The notes under the pieces are model-generated. The model saw nothing but the letters and a program-made list of their open reading frames with translations. It had not been told where the DNA came from and made no database searches. Positions 36,935 through 50,860 of a DNA stretch of 64,000 nt are shown here, piece after piece; position 1 is the stretch's first letter, and each line of letters opens with the position of its first letter. The DNA is from Prostheceraeus crozeri (taxonomy: Eukaryota > Platyhelminthes > Polycladida > Euryleptidae), in assembly GCA_907163375.1 (NCBI GenBank), contig CAJQUW010001431.1:1-64000 (forward strand). The letters are read 5' to 3'. The translations under genes were made by a program, and so were the position numbers.

Positions 36935-39050
36935 TGTTCTTTTCTTAACATAAAAGTAATATTTACACACTTTGATTTCTTTGGACGTTTCGGGTGTCCT
37001 GACCCTTTATTATGGAGTCTCGCAGTGACAGTCACAACCTCACCTGCCAGGGACTTCAACAAATAATTGTATCTTTGACTCCCTCGCAATCCACAGAAGG
37101 TGAAACCTCACCATTGGCAGAGACCTGCACAATAAGCTCCGCCTCTAAATTCCCATTTGAATTTTCTGTCTATTTGGTTCACCCATATGTCCTTCATGGA
37201 AGAATTTTCATTGAAAGTCCACATGAAGTAGTTTATTGCATCATACTGTTAAGAAAACTGACTTCAAAGAAAGTTAATTCTCCAACATATTTTTTCGTTA
37301 ATTTAAGAATTATGAACATTTACGTGTCGATTAAACAGGACGACAAAGTATTGTGAAATAGGTTTGAGTAATGACTGAGACATTCGTCAAAAGCAAATCA
37401 ACGTTTCTGAGATACATCAAAGCGAGCTGCTGAATCATTTGTGGGCACATCTCATAATACGCTGTTTTGCATCTACCGATGTGAAACACTACCATTTCCA
37501 AAGTCACATTTCTCATTATAAGTTGTTTTAGCTTTTTTATAGTGTTTCTTCATAGCTTGTGAATATTCGGACATTACTAAAGCAATCAAGCTTCCGACAA
37601 GCACAAAAACGGCTTCAGTTAATTAGTGAAATCATGATTATAATCGCTGTCTTCTAATTTCACAAGAACAGTAAGGAACTTTCTCATTTAAATAATCCGA
37701 TGTCTTGACTATTTAAAAATGTTTCGCAAACGTTGCCGTCATGTTTGGCGCTAGGTATTTTTCTGACAAATCCATCAATTATGCATATGAAATGGTTAAT
37801 TAAGGCTCGGTTAGAGAAAGACAATGAATTCAGTTGATTCTATTCTTGACTGCACGCATATATAGAATAATTTCACAGTTAAGTGTCCGTGATGAACGAC
37901 GATCATTAATAGGCAAAATTCCGTTCACAACTAATTGGTCGCAAAATGCCGCTGCTTGCAATAAATCTAAATTAGGTTAGGAAGTGCAATGCGATTGGAG
38001 TTCTCATGTATTGAGCTAAAAAGATAATATTTTCTGAACTGACTGGGTGTGGATTGCTCAATAATTTTATTGAATCCGCATTCTTGGAGAATATCAATCA
38101 TCATCCGCGCGAGTACAGATCTACAAATTGTACACGCTTGTACAGATGACTTGATGGCATGCTTAGAAATAATTTGGCAGAAATACCTTTAAACTGGCTC
38201 AACTTAATTTAATGCCTTTAAATCCATTCATACGTGAAAAAATTTTCTCATTTTTTCCACTTTTTGTACTTAACTGCATTTCAGCAAGCACAAGAAAGAA
38301 ATTTGAAGTTAGAACTGAGAGGGGCGTATGCAACTCGGTGAGGATGTTATTATTCATTGTAAAAAGGTCGTGAAGCGTTGCGATGTGTAAAAACATTTTC
38401 ACTGAAGGGCTTTATGCCATATTCTGGCAATGCTTCTTTGTTTCTGTGCAATTTGAGGTCAATACTTCCTAAGTTCGATGACCTCTGCTTGACTATAAGT
38501 AGTTTGAAACCTGGTATTGTGATGGTTGCAGAATTATGACTGAGCGATCAAATGGAGAACGAGCTATTTCAAATTCCTCATTTCAATTTTTATCGCTTTG
38601 ATTGAAAACAGCGTAGGGGCGGCGGAGTTTGTATGTGGGTGAATGATGCCATTCATTCAACCATGCATCTGCCTGCCCATCATCATGTGAAATACTGTTT
38701 GTAAAGTTGCAACTCGTTGGTACATCTCGCAAAATTGTTTGCTGCTTTGCGTATATTCCGCCTGGGTTGTGTAGGGAAGATCACCATAAGATCTCTGCAT
38801 GTATTTCAAATGACATAATAAGCTCATTCGCTGACAATGACAAACAGATTCAAGGAAAACAATAACAATTATCAAAAACAATTATTCGAATACTTTTAAG
38901 AAAAGAGATTTGCCTTTAAGACCTACGGTTTGATTTAATCTAGGAGTTTTATTATTTATAAACAACGCTTCTACTATAAGAGTTTCAAATTCACTACGTG
39001 ATGCGCATTTAACAGAAAAACAATTATCAATGTCATTACTGCAAGTTTGG
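36935..39050. other. No gene recognised
   Basis: Short frames without motifs on both strands. Confidence 0.55.
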
Positions 39051-39980
39051 ACATATGTTCAGATGGCCACTTACGGCTGAGTTACTTCTTATACGTTCTT
39101 TTATTTGTTCTTTTATTCTTGGATGTAATCTGCGTTTCGTTTGTCCAAAGTATTGGTTATCAGGATCAACCCGACATTCAAAATTATGCTTAACGCATGA
39201 TAGCATCAGCAAATTTGCTTTATTTTTCAGACTAAAGTACCTGCTTTACAAGTGTTGACTAAGACTTATTATTTTAACATCATGGTCCAATTTCCTAGAT
39301 ACTTAAACAAGCTTGCGTCGGAATTTTCTGGATGTTTTACCCACAAACGAAAGTATCAAAAACTTGGTATCCTCCCATCCATCCTTCTTCGTTGTTTTTT
39401 ATCCGTACTATATTTTATTTCCAGAAACTGCTTTATTAACGAGCTGATGAAGTAAATGGGATATGAGTTGCTTAATAGATTTTTTGTAATATTTTTTATC
39501 TCTATGTCAAACAGTTTCCAGTTTGAGCATACATTATACGCTCTATGCAACATTCCTATCACAGGGATGCGTTTCCATTGGATAGGGCAGGTAGCATTAT
39601 AATTCATTAGTAGACCTGTATGTACTTTTCCTAAAAATTGATGTGGATAGAGCACTACTTCTGTCAATTTCAACATCGAAAAATGAAATTTTATTTTTAC
39701 TTTTCTCTACAGGAAAACTTAAATTGGGGTGTTGCGAATTTAAAAAGAGTGAGATTTATCTGTATTCTCAATATTATCAAAAAACAACTAATATGGCATC
39801 GAAATACCGTCTATAAAACTTAGGTGCAACTGCTTCACTCATTCATCTTTGCTCAAAGTTGAAATAAATAAATTTGCTAACGTCGGACCCAATAGTGGGC
39901 CCATACTAACGCCATCGATTTGGCGATATACATGACCATTAAAATTCAAATGAATTTGACTATCTTCTTCCCACTAATCC
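39050..39980 (-). pseudogene. Penelope-like retroelement remnant 1
   Basis: Near 39,850-39,970 the minus strand reads NGHVYRQIDGVSMGPLLGPT followed by LANLF, the RT palm region of Penelope-like elements. Further down, near 39,075-39,180, it reads ECRVDPDNQYFGQTKRRLHP, a GIY-YIG-type endonuclease segment (YFGQTKRRL). The two parts are in the expected order, with frameshifts between. Only fragments survive. Confidence 0.75.
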
Positions 39981-40021
39981 CGACTTTAATGTAATTATCG
40001 CGGCGACTTTAATGACTTTTC

Positions 40022-42260
40022 ATGTATACTTTATTTGAAGAAGACTTTGCTTTGAAATGTAAAGTAAATTATCACACTCGTGATAATTCTATATTGGATA
40101 AAGTTTTTATTGATTATTTATGTGAGTGTTTTGGTGAATTTGCTGTAGTTGGCCCTCCTGTAAGTAATTCCGACCATAATTCTATTTTTCTCAGGTCTGT
40201 CTGTAATTCCAGCAATTCATCAGCCATGTGTTTCCCAGTTTGGAACTTATTTCAATCAAGCTTGAGCAATTTTATGACGTGCTTATCTTCCGTTGACTTT
40301 TCAATTTTAGAGAAGGCACTCTCAGTTAACAAAATGTCTGAACTTTTCTATCAGTCTCATTATACCTGTGTGAAGGTGATTCCTTTTGAGCTTGTCACTT
40401 TAACATCGCGTGATAAGCCATGGATAACGCCTCTACTAAAGCTTCTCATCAACAAGCGATGGGATGCCTTCAGGAGACGAGATTGGCCATCGTTTGAGCA
40501 TTACAAGGAGTGAGCTAATGTGAGCTAATTAGGGCAAAGAATGCTTTGTGGAAGGTTTTAAAGAAGTCAATGGATCACCAGCCTCCAATCTCTTTCAACA
40601 TGTGCAACCTCAGTTTTTTAGTGCTGATGACATGATAAATGCATTTACAGGTGAATTTCTAAAGAACTATAATTCATCGCATGGCATTGATTTGTCAAAA
40701 ATCTCTGACGATCAGTGGAATTTTCGGATGTCAGTGCACAACAAAGTTTTGCGGGAGATTCTGCGGTTGGATACTCGGCAGAGTTGTGAATCTGATCTTA
40801 TCTCATCCCGACCTTTGAAGATGGGTGCCTATCTTTTATCCTCTCCACTGTATAGAATCTTCAGTCAATCGACTCGATCACAAACTTTCCCCGACTTATT
40901 CAAAATTTCTTTTGTACAGCCAATTCCAAAAAGTTGAGACCACTGATCAGTGATTTCCGCCCTATCTCCGTGACTTCTATTATTGCCAAAGTGTTTGAGA
41001 GTACTGTGTTATTTCAAAGCAACCACGGATCCACTGTGTATTCTCTTTGTATGGTAGAAATCAGCATGCTTGCAGGCCATTCGGTTCTACGTCAAGTGCT
41101 TCAGGGGAAATTCATGATCATGTGACTGCTTTTATGGATGAAATGAATATTGTGGCAGTACGTGTAATTGGCCTGGACATTTCAAAGGCATTTGATCACC
41201 TACATTTTCAACGCTTTTTGAACTTTTTTGAATGTCAATGGGTTTAATCATGGCTTTTGAGATGGCGTGAATCCTATTTGACTGGAAGATGCTTAAGAGT
41301 CAGAATTCATGGAACTCTCGGGTCTTTAGTGCATGCTAGTTCAGGTGTACCACACAGAACAGTTCCTGGTCCTTTCTTGTTCTCTTCCTTCATGTCCACC
41401 ACAAATTTTTATACAGACTTTATTCGCTCAGTAAAGTATGCTGATGATTTGACTATCATTAAAATAATTGTTAGCTTTTCGCAACAGATTTCGTCAGCTA
41501 CAATTACAGAAAAGTTTTCGAATGCTGGACTTATTCTCAATTATGCGAAATGTCAAGAACAGGTTATTCAAAGATCCAAGCACCAAGTGATGAATAATGC
41601 ACTTTTGCATAGTTTTCGCAGAGCTTCTGCATTCCGTGCACTTGGATTTACTTTTTCTGAAAATTTGTCATGGAGTAACCAAATAAGCGATTTGCTAAAA
41701 CGTGCTTCACAACGGTTATATGTTATTAGATGTCTGAAGAATGTCTTGTCAAAAAGAGAAGTGATAACTGTATATAATGCCATTATAACTGCAATATTTC
41801 TTCACGGCTCTCCCACCTATGGTAACCTGCCAAAAATATTTTTGTGTAAATTAGAGCACTTTCAAAAACGTGCTCATCGGTTGATATGTGGGACCGATTG
41901 TAATTGTGGGTCATTCCGTTCTATTACGTCGCTCTTTGGGGAGCAAGCTGTCAAATTTTTTAATGTATGTGAAAGTAATCCATCTCATCCACTGCATGAA
42001 ATGGCTCCAGTGCGACTTCCTAGGAGTGGACAATTGAGGCTATTCGTTTGTATAACGAATAGGAGAGCATGTGCTTTTTTCCCTTGGGCTTGTGCCATTG
42101 CTAATGGTTTTTAAGGGCTGTTATAGAGGAAGAAAATTGAATAGTCGAATTTATTGTCTTCATGCACACATGAAGCTTGTAAACTTTTTGCATTTTCTTT
42201 TTTTCCGGTATTATTATGTATGTAATTTTCTAACATTTCGCAATTACGTATTTTGACTTT
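40022..42260 (+). pseudogene. LINE (non-LTR retrotransposon) remnant: endonuclease end and reverse transcriptase
   Basis: A decayed ORF2 in several frames. Landmarks in order: the end of the apurinic-type endonuclease (VVGPPVSNSDHNSIFL, about 40,150-40,195), a KPWITPLLKLLINKRW linker, RPISVTSIIAKVFES (about 40,960), GLDISKAFDH (palm Asp, about 41,175), SSGVPHRTVPGPFLFS (about 41,340) and KYADDLTII (catalytic YADD, about 41,440), then thumb-like ASQRLYVIRCLKNVLS. It lacks the 5' part of the endonuclease and has several stops. The CR1/jockey-type group is likely. A CT-rich tail region follows at 42,370-42,400. Confidence 0.88.
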
Positions 42261-42539
42261 TACTAGTTATCCGTGTCACATGAAAGTTTAATTTACTAAA
42301 CGCTTAAACTCAAACGACTTAGCTGTACAATAACTTGATTGTATGATTTTCAATTATGAAATACAAACGATTTTCTCTCTTTCTCTCTTTTCTCTTCAAT
42401 AAAACACAGGGATAATCAAACATCGATTGAAATCAGGCCGGAGGCACACACGATAAGCCAATAGCCGTAAGCCATAAGCCGCAAATGGAGTTCCAACACT
42501 TAAGTTTCAATCTGTCAATTGAAATTGGTGAATTGACAT

Positions 42540-43060
42540 TCTATACCATCAATTAATTGAAATTGAATTAATTAGCAATCAATTATCAATTGATATTCCA
42601 TCAATTATCGGAAAATCATTGTTTCAATGGAAGGCTAAAAGTAGATAATAAAGGCGTCCGTTGAAGCAATGCAACGTAAATTACAAAATTTCGAGACCAT
42701 GGAAGTCTCATTTTGAGCATCTCCATGCTCGACTGCTACATCAGATGTGTCCTAGAACAGTAGTTTCAGCGGGCTTTAAAGTCAGCAAAAAATAAATGAA
42801 TAAATAAATTGGTTTTCGAATGATGTAGACCTGATTTTAAGTTCATTCGGAACAATCTCATTACACATAAAACTCTCTATGAACAATCAGCATTTATTAC
42901 TATTGAAGTTTGATTCAATTAATCAATTGACTTAGGAAGCTGATGTAATCCATTAGTTGATAATTGGATTTGTGCTCCATCAACTAATTGAAATTGGAAT
43001 GGCTGAGCAATCAATTAATTGGTGAAAATTGATTGAAATTCAATCAATTTTTGATAACCC
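42540..43060. repeat. AT-rich direct repeat pair
   Basis: A segment around CCATCAATTAATTGAAATTG with GCAATCAATTA (about 42,548-42,600) recurs in diverged form at about 42,977-43,035. Both are rich in the palindrome CAATTAATTG. No coding potential. Confidence 0.5.
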
Positions 43061-44819
43061 TGATGATGCATTGACTGAATGAGGGAAAGCAACGGGTCTG
43101 AGATCTTCAGGCGCAATCAATTTGATTGACAAAACGCCAGACACATTCAGAGGACGCCATCCGAACACAGGAAATCATTATTGAAAATAGACATGGCAGA
43201 GACCGAATTAAAGAGAAACGACCACAGTCGAACTTTTAGGCAGACGGCGAAGAAAAAACTCTATGTTGGAGTGCTTTTTTATCTTGAAGAAACAATCTCA
43301 ATTCACGACAGACAGAAAAGGGGAGTCAAAATAGTCTACAACGGATTGAAAGCCTTTTGAAACTTCCGAAGCTACATGACTACAAAAGCGTTTTTAAATG
43401 AATGAGAGGAAACGACGAGATGTGTATTCCTTCTTTGCTTAGATTAGACGAAGAAATAGAAGAAAAGAAAAACTGGTAATGACGCAACGTACAATAGAGC
43501 AGTGAAGGAGCTTAAACATATATGAATATATGATATTACAAATGCTATACATTTTACCACTACGTAAATGCAGACACATTATCAATCTTAATTATGCATT
43601 CTATAAAAATATTATAAAATGAATGTCATTGTATACATACTCGTGCATAAAAATATTGCAAAGATATGATATTAAATACACGCACATATACACGTGCATG
43701 CACAATGGAGATGGGCGCTGACGTTATCATCAGGAGAGATGATGAAATGATCAAATGAGCCTCCCCGATAAAATCAGGAATAAAATATAGTTGGATGAAC
43801 TCCAACATGATGGGAATGTGTGGCAGAAGGTCGGTTGTCTTGCATCTTAATAACAAGATTACATAGCAGGTCACTCTCCAAACAAGGATGCATTGCACAA
43901 CTTCAGCAATTAAAATAGAAATACATGTAGGATAAGGCCTACATATTAGGCCTATGGGGAGACTGGGCTAGTTGTCATAATTTTTGAATTTTGAGGCTCT
44001 GACGAATACATTAATACAGTCTGCTTAATTTCGCACATCAAATATATTGAGATAATCAGAAAAACATAGGCTACATGAGGCGATAGATACCAGAAAATAC
44101 AAATCCTTGTTCTGTGGCAGCTAATTTGAAGCTAGAAATTGTAGCAACATGGCCCGGTCCTCTTCATTGTAGATCAATTCTATAATGCTTCAATACTATT
44201 TGAATGAAGTCACGAAGCGCTACTTCACGCGTTCAAGTTTTGAAACATCAGTAGAAAAGTGCAACAGTGGGTGAAAAGTTTTAGTGTGCATAATGGCTAA
44301 ATATTTCATCAAAATATGATAAACTATCGTTTCACATAAACAGAAGGTCTTGCATATTCAGTGAAGAAATCACTTCACTTAATTCACTCAATTCTTTGCG
44401 AACCAGAATGGTTGAGAATATTATTAATGCAGGCACGTCGACAAGCCATTTAAAGTTCTCAAAAGAGACAAACTAATAAACTATCTCAAACTAAAAATTC
44501 AACAGCTGTGCGCGTTGCTTGATTAACTCCGCATTGTATAATTAATTCATATTTCACTAATAGAATTCGTCATCGAAATTCGAAAACCAATTCAATATAT
44601 TCCTTCAAAGATTTCGTTAGGCACAACCTTCTGTGTATTTCAAGTATCACACATCACGCTAGCATGCAAATGTCGCTCATATACGCTCATATCCAGTATG
44701 CATATCCTTGGCTTATAAAATAGACAGATATTTGAAATAATGAAAATCACCTAGTACACAAGTATAACATACACATTTAAGACAATGTTCAAAAGTCAAG
44801 TAATAGAAACTCAAGAAAA
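43061..44819. other. No gene recognised
   Basis: Only short frames; no motif seen. Confidence 0.55.
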
Positions 44820-45840
44820 TCATTTACCAAAGCACGAAACTGCTACGTCAGACCGTTGATATAGGCAGTTGTATATGGAGCACATTTGTAGAATGAAGGA
44901 AGATTCACGTCTTTTGGACAGTCGAGAGGGTATTAGAAACCGACCAGTAGGAGAATTTGGTGGCAAAGGCTTATGTAGGATTTGAGTTTCTGACATGACA
45001 TTGCCGAGGAATTTCATAGATAGTGTTTTACGGCGGAGACATGCTGTTTTGCAGTGCTTGCCACACATTAGTCTGTGTACACGATTTTAAAATCGTTCAG
45101 TTCGAATAGAATCGCACTCAGAATGGCTAGTAGTAGAGGTCTACAATATTCGATGAATGATCACATTGACGAATGGACGAACATTAACGATAGTATTTTA
45201 AAACGACGAGCTGCCACACAGATAAGATTGTCAGTATGATTAGTCCAAGTCCACTTCTCATTGGAAGTAGCTCCAAGGATGACGCCTTAAATTTTTTGAT
45301 GTTGTTGGCATTTTTCTCATTAAAGGTGATCGATTTACTTCTACATGTACTTTCATTTAGAGGTAGTCTTCGGGACGTGACCAACATAGCATACGGCTAT
45401 GGTGATACAAAGTGTTATTTTGACTATAGCAAAGTCACCACGTATATGAAAGCATAATGTAGTGTCATCTGCATATCGTGAAACAGTGCAGTTTTCGGGT
45501 CACTTGTGAAGGAATCAGTTGCCACAGAGAAGAGATTCGGCCCTAATACAGAACCCTGGGGGCACTCCAGAAATGACAGATACTGGCGATGTCGATTAAG
45601 TTCCTAAGCGGATCAATTGCAGTCTTGAATTTAAATAGAGAAAAAAAACTACTTAATTAATCCGTCCTCGAATGAATAGTTAATTACTCCTTGAATAATT
45701 GGTAATATCATGTGGTATTTTATCGAAGGCTGCATAATTGCATACTTCAAACCGTCAGCTACCAAATGACACAAAGTTCGCTGCAAAGCCAACTCATCCA
45801 AAAAAATTAACATTTTTCCCAAATGAAGCCGGTTTGGCAT
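44820..45840 (-). pseudogene. LINE reverse transcriptase remnant
   Basis: In broken minus-strand frames, read from the right: a degenerate RFGF-like entry region near 45,800, YAAFDKIPHDI (palm Asp, near 45,710), GVPPGFCIRAE (the GVPQGS-type motif, near 45,540), a KSITFNEKNANNIKKF to WTNHTDNLICVAARRFKIL region (45,190-45,370), and a 3' RLSKRRESSFI block near 44,930. Catalytic YADD is not readable. Non-functional. Confidence 0.75.
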
Positions 45841-45841
45841 T

Positions 45842-46016
45842 ATTGGCTACCAGACCGTGTTCATCTGGTAGTGGCCGCCTGGGTGAAATCCGACAGTCTG
45901 GTAGGTAATTTGCTTTCAAACCTTAATGCGACTACCAAATTACCTTAAATTTTATTGATTACTATCTAATTTCTTTTGGCTTCATTTCGCAGAAATTATC
46001 AGATCATCTGGTAGCC
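45842..46016. repeat. Possible small inverted-repeat element
   Basis: GGCTACCAGACC near 45,845 is matched inversely by TCTGGTAGCC near 46,007. It abuts the 5' limit of the LINE remnant. The ends are short and no duplication is clear. Confidence 0.35.
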
Positions 46017-46020
46017 ATGG

Positions 46021-47760
46021 TCTAAATGGAACTTCTCATATTTAGCTTAAATTGACTACTTATACTGCTTGTAAATGAACAGTGGTTGATATGCTGCATA
46101 TCTTTAAGCAGGAGTCGTGCATTTTATTGTATTTAATTAAACAAGAATGGCGAAAGAATGGCGATTCGTGTGGCATTGAATTTAGACCTCAACATTTCGT
46201 TCTACCCACCTCCGAAATTGCTCAATTCCATGTACTGGAATGATTAAATTCTTCTGGATTGAACAATAACTTCACAGCAAACACATTCATTTATATATCT
46301 CAAACATAATTGCATTTGTTATTCTATAAATTAAAATGTATATCATTCGGTATTGATTTTTAGCTTACTTTGAAATTTGCGTAATGCGCATGGTTCATAG
46401 TTTTCAACTTATCGATAATTTTTAAAATCTTTAGACGTGTAATGTAATCGAATTAAACATTGCAAGTTTGACTCTCAAATGTCAATATCTTACTACTTAT
46501 AACGCAGTAATGAATGCCATGCAACGTAAGAGGGCTGTATATTGACAAAGTGCCTCGAATCACCATATTTCTTAAATTACAAAATTCGCGTTGGAGTTGT
46601 AATTCACTTTTTATGGACATAATGCCACGAGAAACCTGATGTTGAACAATTGAGCGTGACCTTTGAGAGTTTCAAGACAGGTATGATTTTTGATGAAAAT
46701 TGGCTGAGTATGAACTTCCCGACATCTTTTCATAATGCAAAGATATTATGATTCCTTGAATGGACAAAAATAGACAGCCAGCTTCAAATTATTGCTAATA
46801 CTTCTGTAAATTTTTGTAATGTGTTTATCAATATTTCAATATCAGTTGATTTCAATTAAATAAAAGTTATAATTTCGGTTTGCTGTGCTAACTCCATTAT
46901 ACTTGTGAATGACAAACATCAAATTTCAAAAAGTAGCAATGCTTTTTTCAATGAAATTATGAAAGAAATCACAAATTTCCCCTAAAATGCTTGCCATACA
47001 TGGGAGTTAATCTGTCAAATAGGTGACAGCTTTGATTAACCGCAGAAAAATGAGCTTATAATTCTGCAGTCCTACAAATATAATTTGAGTGATATCTTTA
47101 AAACAATCAAGTTTTCATCATTCACGGTACAGCTTAAAAGGCTGCAATTGAGTAACCACTCATATATTGATGAATTTATTGCACAATTTCCCTTTGTAAC
47201 CTTTTCAAATTGAATGCTTATCCGCCTACGATATAGGGCCTATGCGGCTAGGAAACAAAGTTTTTGAAACTTTTATTCACACTTATGGAATGACATATAA
47301 TTCATAGAATGAAGGTGTCTATAACCTACAAAAAGTACCTCAAATAATGCATTCTTCGTTCATGTACATCACTAAAGACGTGACAGAGACGTGGTTTCAA
47401 AAATATGAACGAATTTGTAGCCTGAAGAACTTTAAACTTTAAAAGTCGTTGGCTGCACCGCTGTTGAATTGTCATGAAAATAACTTAAAAACATTGCCAG
47501 AAAATAAAGGCTAAATTTGAAGTATACCATAGATCATTCCAATGCAAACTTCGAAAATCACCACGTAAATCATGACAAAGCATTGAAAATTGCGAAAGGC
47601 AATGTATTTTAAGACAATTTCAAAAGTAATCATTCACATTTTTTCTCGGGTAGAGAGGAATCCACCACAGAGCCTTAACACATCCGCATTATCAACTACA
47701 TGGCATGATACAACAAAGTAAAACTTGAAAGGAGAATAAATTGAAATCGATCCTGAAGAA
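46021..47760. other. No gene recognised
   Basis: AT-rich, short frames, nothing supportable. Confidence 0.55.
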
Positions 47761-47768
47761 TTCAGATG

Positions 47769-48290
47769 TCAATCGGATAAACAATTATCGATGGCATTGA
47801 TTTCAATTCTTCTATTAGTAGAAAAGCAGATGCAAACGCTACCAAATGAAAAGCAATAAAGCATTGGTAGTAAGCATTTCATCGGTTTGGTAGTAATCAG
47901 CACCAAAAAAAGTACGTAGGAGATCATAAATGCACTTTTTGCTTCTTCGTAATCCACGTACTTTTGTGATGGCATCTTGGATGGCAAGCAATGCACAGTG
48001 TTGAGGAACTTGGACGAAATCGAACTGCTGACCAATGAAATTACTTAACAGATGAGTCATTACGGAATCCAGCACAAATATTCCAGTATTTTAGCTGGTG
48101 TTGGCAGTACACTGATCGGTCTGAGGTCTTCAACGAATGAATTGGAATTCTTTGGTACTGGCGCTACAAAGTATGTTTTCCAGTAAATCGGAACAAGGTA
48201 CATAATTGGAACAACAAATGTGACAAAATATGCGATATCAGTGTTGTCGCTTCTAGCTAACATTGGGGCTTTTCAAAGAAACGTGGATGC
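47769..48290 (-). pseudogene. Second LINE reverse transcriptase fragment
   Basis: The minus strand encodes PVPKNSNSFVEDLRPISVLP followed by TPAKILE, the start of the RT domain, and then a degraded QFDFVQVPQHCALLAIQDAI stretch equivalent to the QFGFR...S...AL..I motif. It is not continuous with the remnant at 44,820-45,840, which has its own copy of this region. Confidence 0.75.
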
Positions 48291-49460
48291 TGGAACTGCA
48301 GGATGTTCTCACATCTGACATCGCGAAATGATACAAACTGCACTATTGGGAAATTCGTTGTCGGCATTGTCCCGCAATGAGTTGGCAGAAGTTGACGTCA
48401 AACGTTACACGCCACACACATATTTTTAGATCAAACCAAATCAAACTAGAGAATATCAAAATCCGTAGAGGAAGTCAAAATCCTTCTGTCGTGATGAGTA
48501 GTCTAACACGCTTTAGAAGCATCACGCTACACGAAGGTGCTAGGTGACAATGGGTCAATGTTCACTCACTTGAAACATCGATGATATGCAAAGCTTGGAA
48601 CTTGCCAGCTAGCATGGGCCTAGGTCTAACCTTCAGAAATAGTGACTAAATTCGATAGTGACTAGATTCTATTGTATGATGAGTTTAGCCTACATAAATT
48701 AGACCCACGTCATGGATCCCTACCTGCATATCCACTGACAGACCGGATATGATAAATTCGCAGATTAAGCCATTACTGTACATGCCCAGGCCTCTGTCTG
48801 CAAAAATCCTGCCCGCGAGATCCATACAGAGAGTCCTACTCCAGTTTATACAATGACTTTACTTGATGCAAAAGCAACATAATACACACTATTTTTAAAA
48901 AGTAAAGGTCAGATTGACACTCAGATTGCAAGTAGGCCTACTTCATCACAGCTTTTGAATTCAAACTGTTCAAAGTTTTGAGACCAAGTGATGAATCAAA
49001 TGATAATTCCGGGGTTATCATGACGAATTGAGTTGCTTCATGGAAGGACGTGAATTCACTTCAGTCCTGCTTCTCCAGTTTTCATCACTCTTAACCGTAT
49101 TGATGGTGATATGCGCAGATTTTTTAGTAGTTTATGAGTAGCACATTTATTTTCGGAATGCTAAATCAATAACAAGAGATGAAAGCATTGTGTAATATCA
49201 AGTCTCTTGTCATTTTGTTCACGAAATGTCATTGAACTGAAGTCGTAATGCTTTAACAAGCAATTTCGAAGAGTATCAATAGACTTTTCTTTGATGGTAT
49301 AAAAGTGGTATAAATTGGTCAATTTTGGTTTTGCACATTTTTTCAATATATGATGTCAATATTATATATAAGTAGCATCCAGAAGTAGCATTTATAGTAC
49401 AATAGCACTTGAAAACGTTAAGTTGGTGTGCAGTAAGAAATTATTCCCTTTGACAGATAT
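48291..49460. other. No gene recognised
   Basis: No motif-bearing frames seen. Confidence 0.55.
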
Positions 49461-49461
49461 T

Positions 49462-50860
49462 ATATATACTCATTGACAAAATTTTCGAAGCATTTACTTC
49501 TTTAACTTATTTCTTTTTGACTGGTATATGTACATGTATGTATGATACCTTGATAATTTAGTCACAATCTCCACCAAGTCGCTAGCACAGAAAAACAACG
49601 CATGTAGCAGATTCAACTTTAATAGAGCGTGTGTACCCCTCTAGCTCCAATCAGTAATCCGACATGGCATGGATTCACAAAGTTTCTGAATGAAGGATGT
49701 TTCAAGGAGAAGCCACTGCTCTGTCAGTCTTTCAGAGAGAATCTTCAGGGACACTGGTGGAAGTGAATATCGGTCTCTCACTCGCCGCCCAAGCTCGTCC
49801 CAGACTTGTTCAATGGGTGACAAGTCAGGTGAGCGTGCAGGCCAGTAAGGGGTTTGAATGTTCAATCTCCTAACAGTGGCAATGACAGCCGAGGAGCGAT
49901 GTGGTCTTGCATTGTCTTGGAAGACGAGATCCTCCACCCTGACCACTGGGGCAACAACAGGAAGCACAATTTCATTGAGATACCTCTCTCCAGTCAACGT
50001 GCCTTTGATGATGACTGCTGTCGTTCGTCCGCCATGCCAAATGCCACCCCACAGCATAACACATCCAGCACCATATCTGTCGTGTTATTTGCTACAGCAT
50101 GGGGCAAAGCGTTCACCTGGAAGACGATGCACTTTGATACGACCGTCATCGAAATCCAGAGTGAATCTCGATTCATCGGTCCACAAGACTTTCTGCCAGT
50201 GATGGTCATTCCATGAGCGATGGGCATCACACCAGGCAACTCGTCTTCTGCGGTGCTCAAAACTCAATGGAATTAGGACAGCTGGTCGTCGCGATTGAAT
50301 TCCAGCTTCTCACAATCTTCGGTAAGCCGTTCGAACGCTACAATCTATATTTGAGGCACTCTTCCAGTGTACGACTAGCTTTGGGACTGCCACAAATCTA
50401 TTCCTTTTTGCAGCTAAAACTAGACGTGCGTCTGTCCTCCCTGCAGACTTTCTTGGTCGACCCTTCTTCTTTTTAACATCTCCTTCTGCTTTCCATCGAC
50501 ACCACCACCTCCAAACAACGACTCTCGATAGTTGCAGCTCTTCGGCAACACTCGCACAACTTCTACCACAACGAATCATTCCAATAGCCATACCTCTGGT
50601 AAACTGATCGTGTGCCATTCTATTTTACAAAAGCTGGATTTCAGTTCACGTTTATGTTCAATTTGTAAAAGCAATTGTGACAGTTGTATCGATATCAAAA
50701 TTTGAAATTTGACCACCATAGATCTTTCTCCATTCTCTAATGTGCTGAATGGTAATACATAGAAAGCGAGATATTGCATCATGCCTGAGAAAAAAATGAA
50801 ACAAACTTCAATTCAAGCCAATGATAGTTTGTTTCATCAATTATGTCAATGAGTATATAT
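49462..50860 (-). mobile_element. Tc1-type DNA transposon, about 1.4 kb
   Basis: ATATATACTCATTGACA at the left end is matched by the inverse TGTCAAT-GAGTATATAT-type end near 50,844-50,860; TA dinucleotides flank both, as expected for Tc1/mariner. The interior holds a broken transposase gene. Confidence 0.8.
49641..50618 (-). pseudogene. Tc1-like transposase, frameshifted
   Basis: The first part (50310-50618) has a double helix-turn-helix DNA-binding region (RGMAIGMIRCGRSCASVAEE, then a VWRWWCRW segment and a GRPRKS linker). Frames then shift. Downstream are VLWTDESRFTLDF (first Asp), DLVFQDNARPHRS (second Asp) and WPARSPDLSPIEQVWDELG (third acidic residue), so all three catalytic acidic residues are still readable. 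At least two frame breaks between 50,060 and 50,310 make it non-functional. Confidence 0.9.

Noticed and set aside
44820..48290. One LINE split by a 2-kb insertion (both sides contain GCTACCAAATGA)
   Set aside because: Both fragments contain their own version of the same RT region, so they are separate copies; the shared 12-mer is probably chance or a common repeat.
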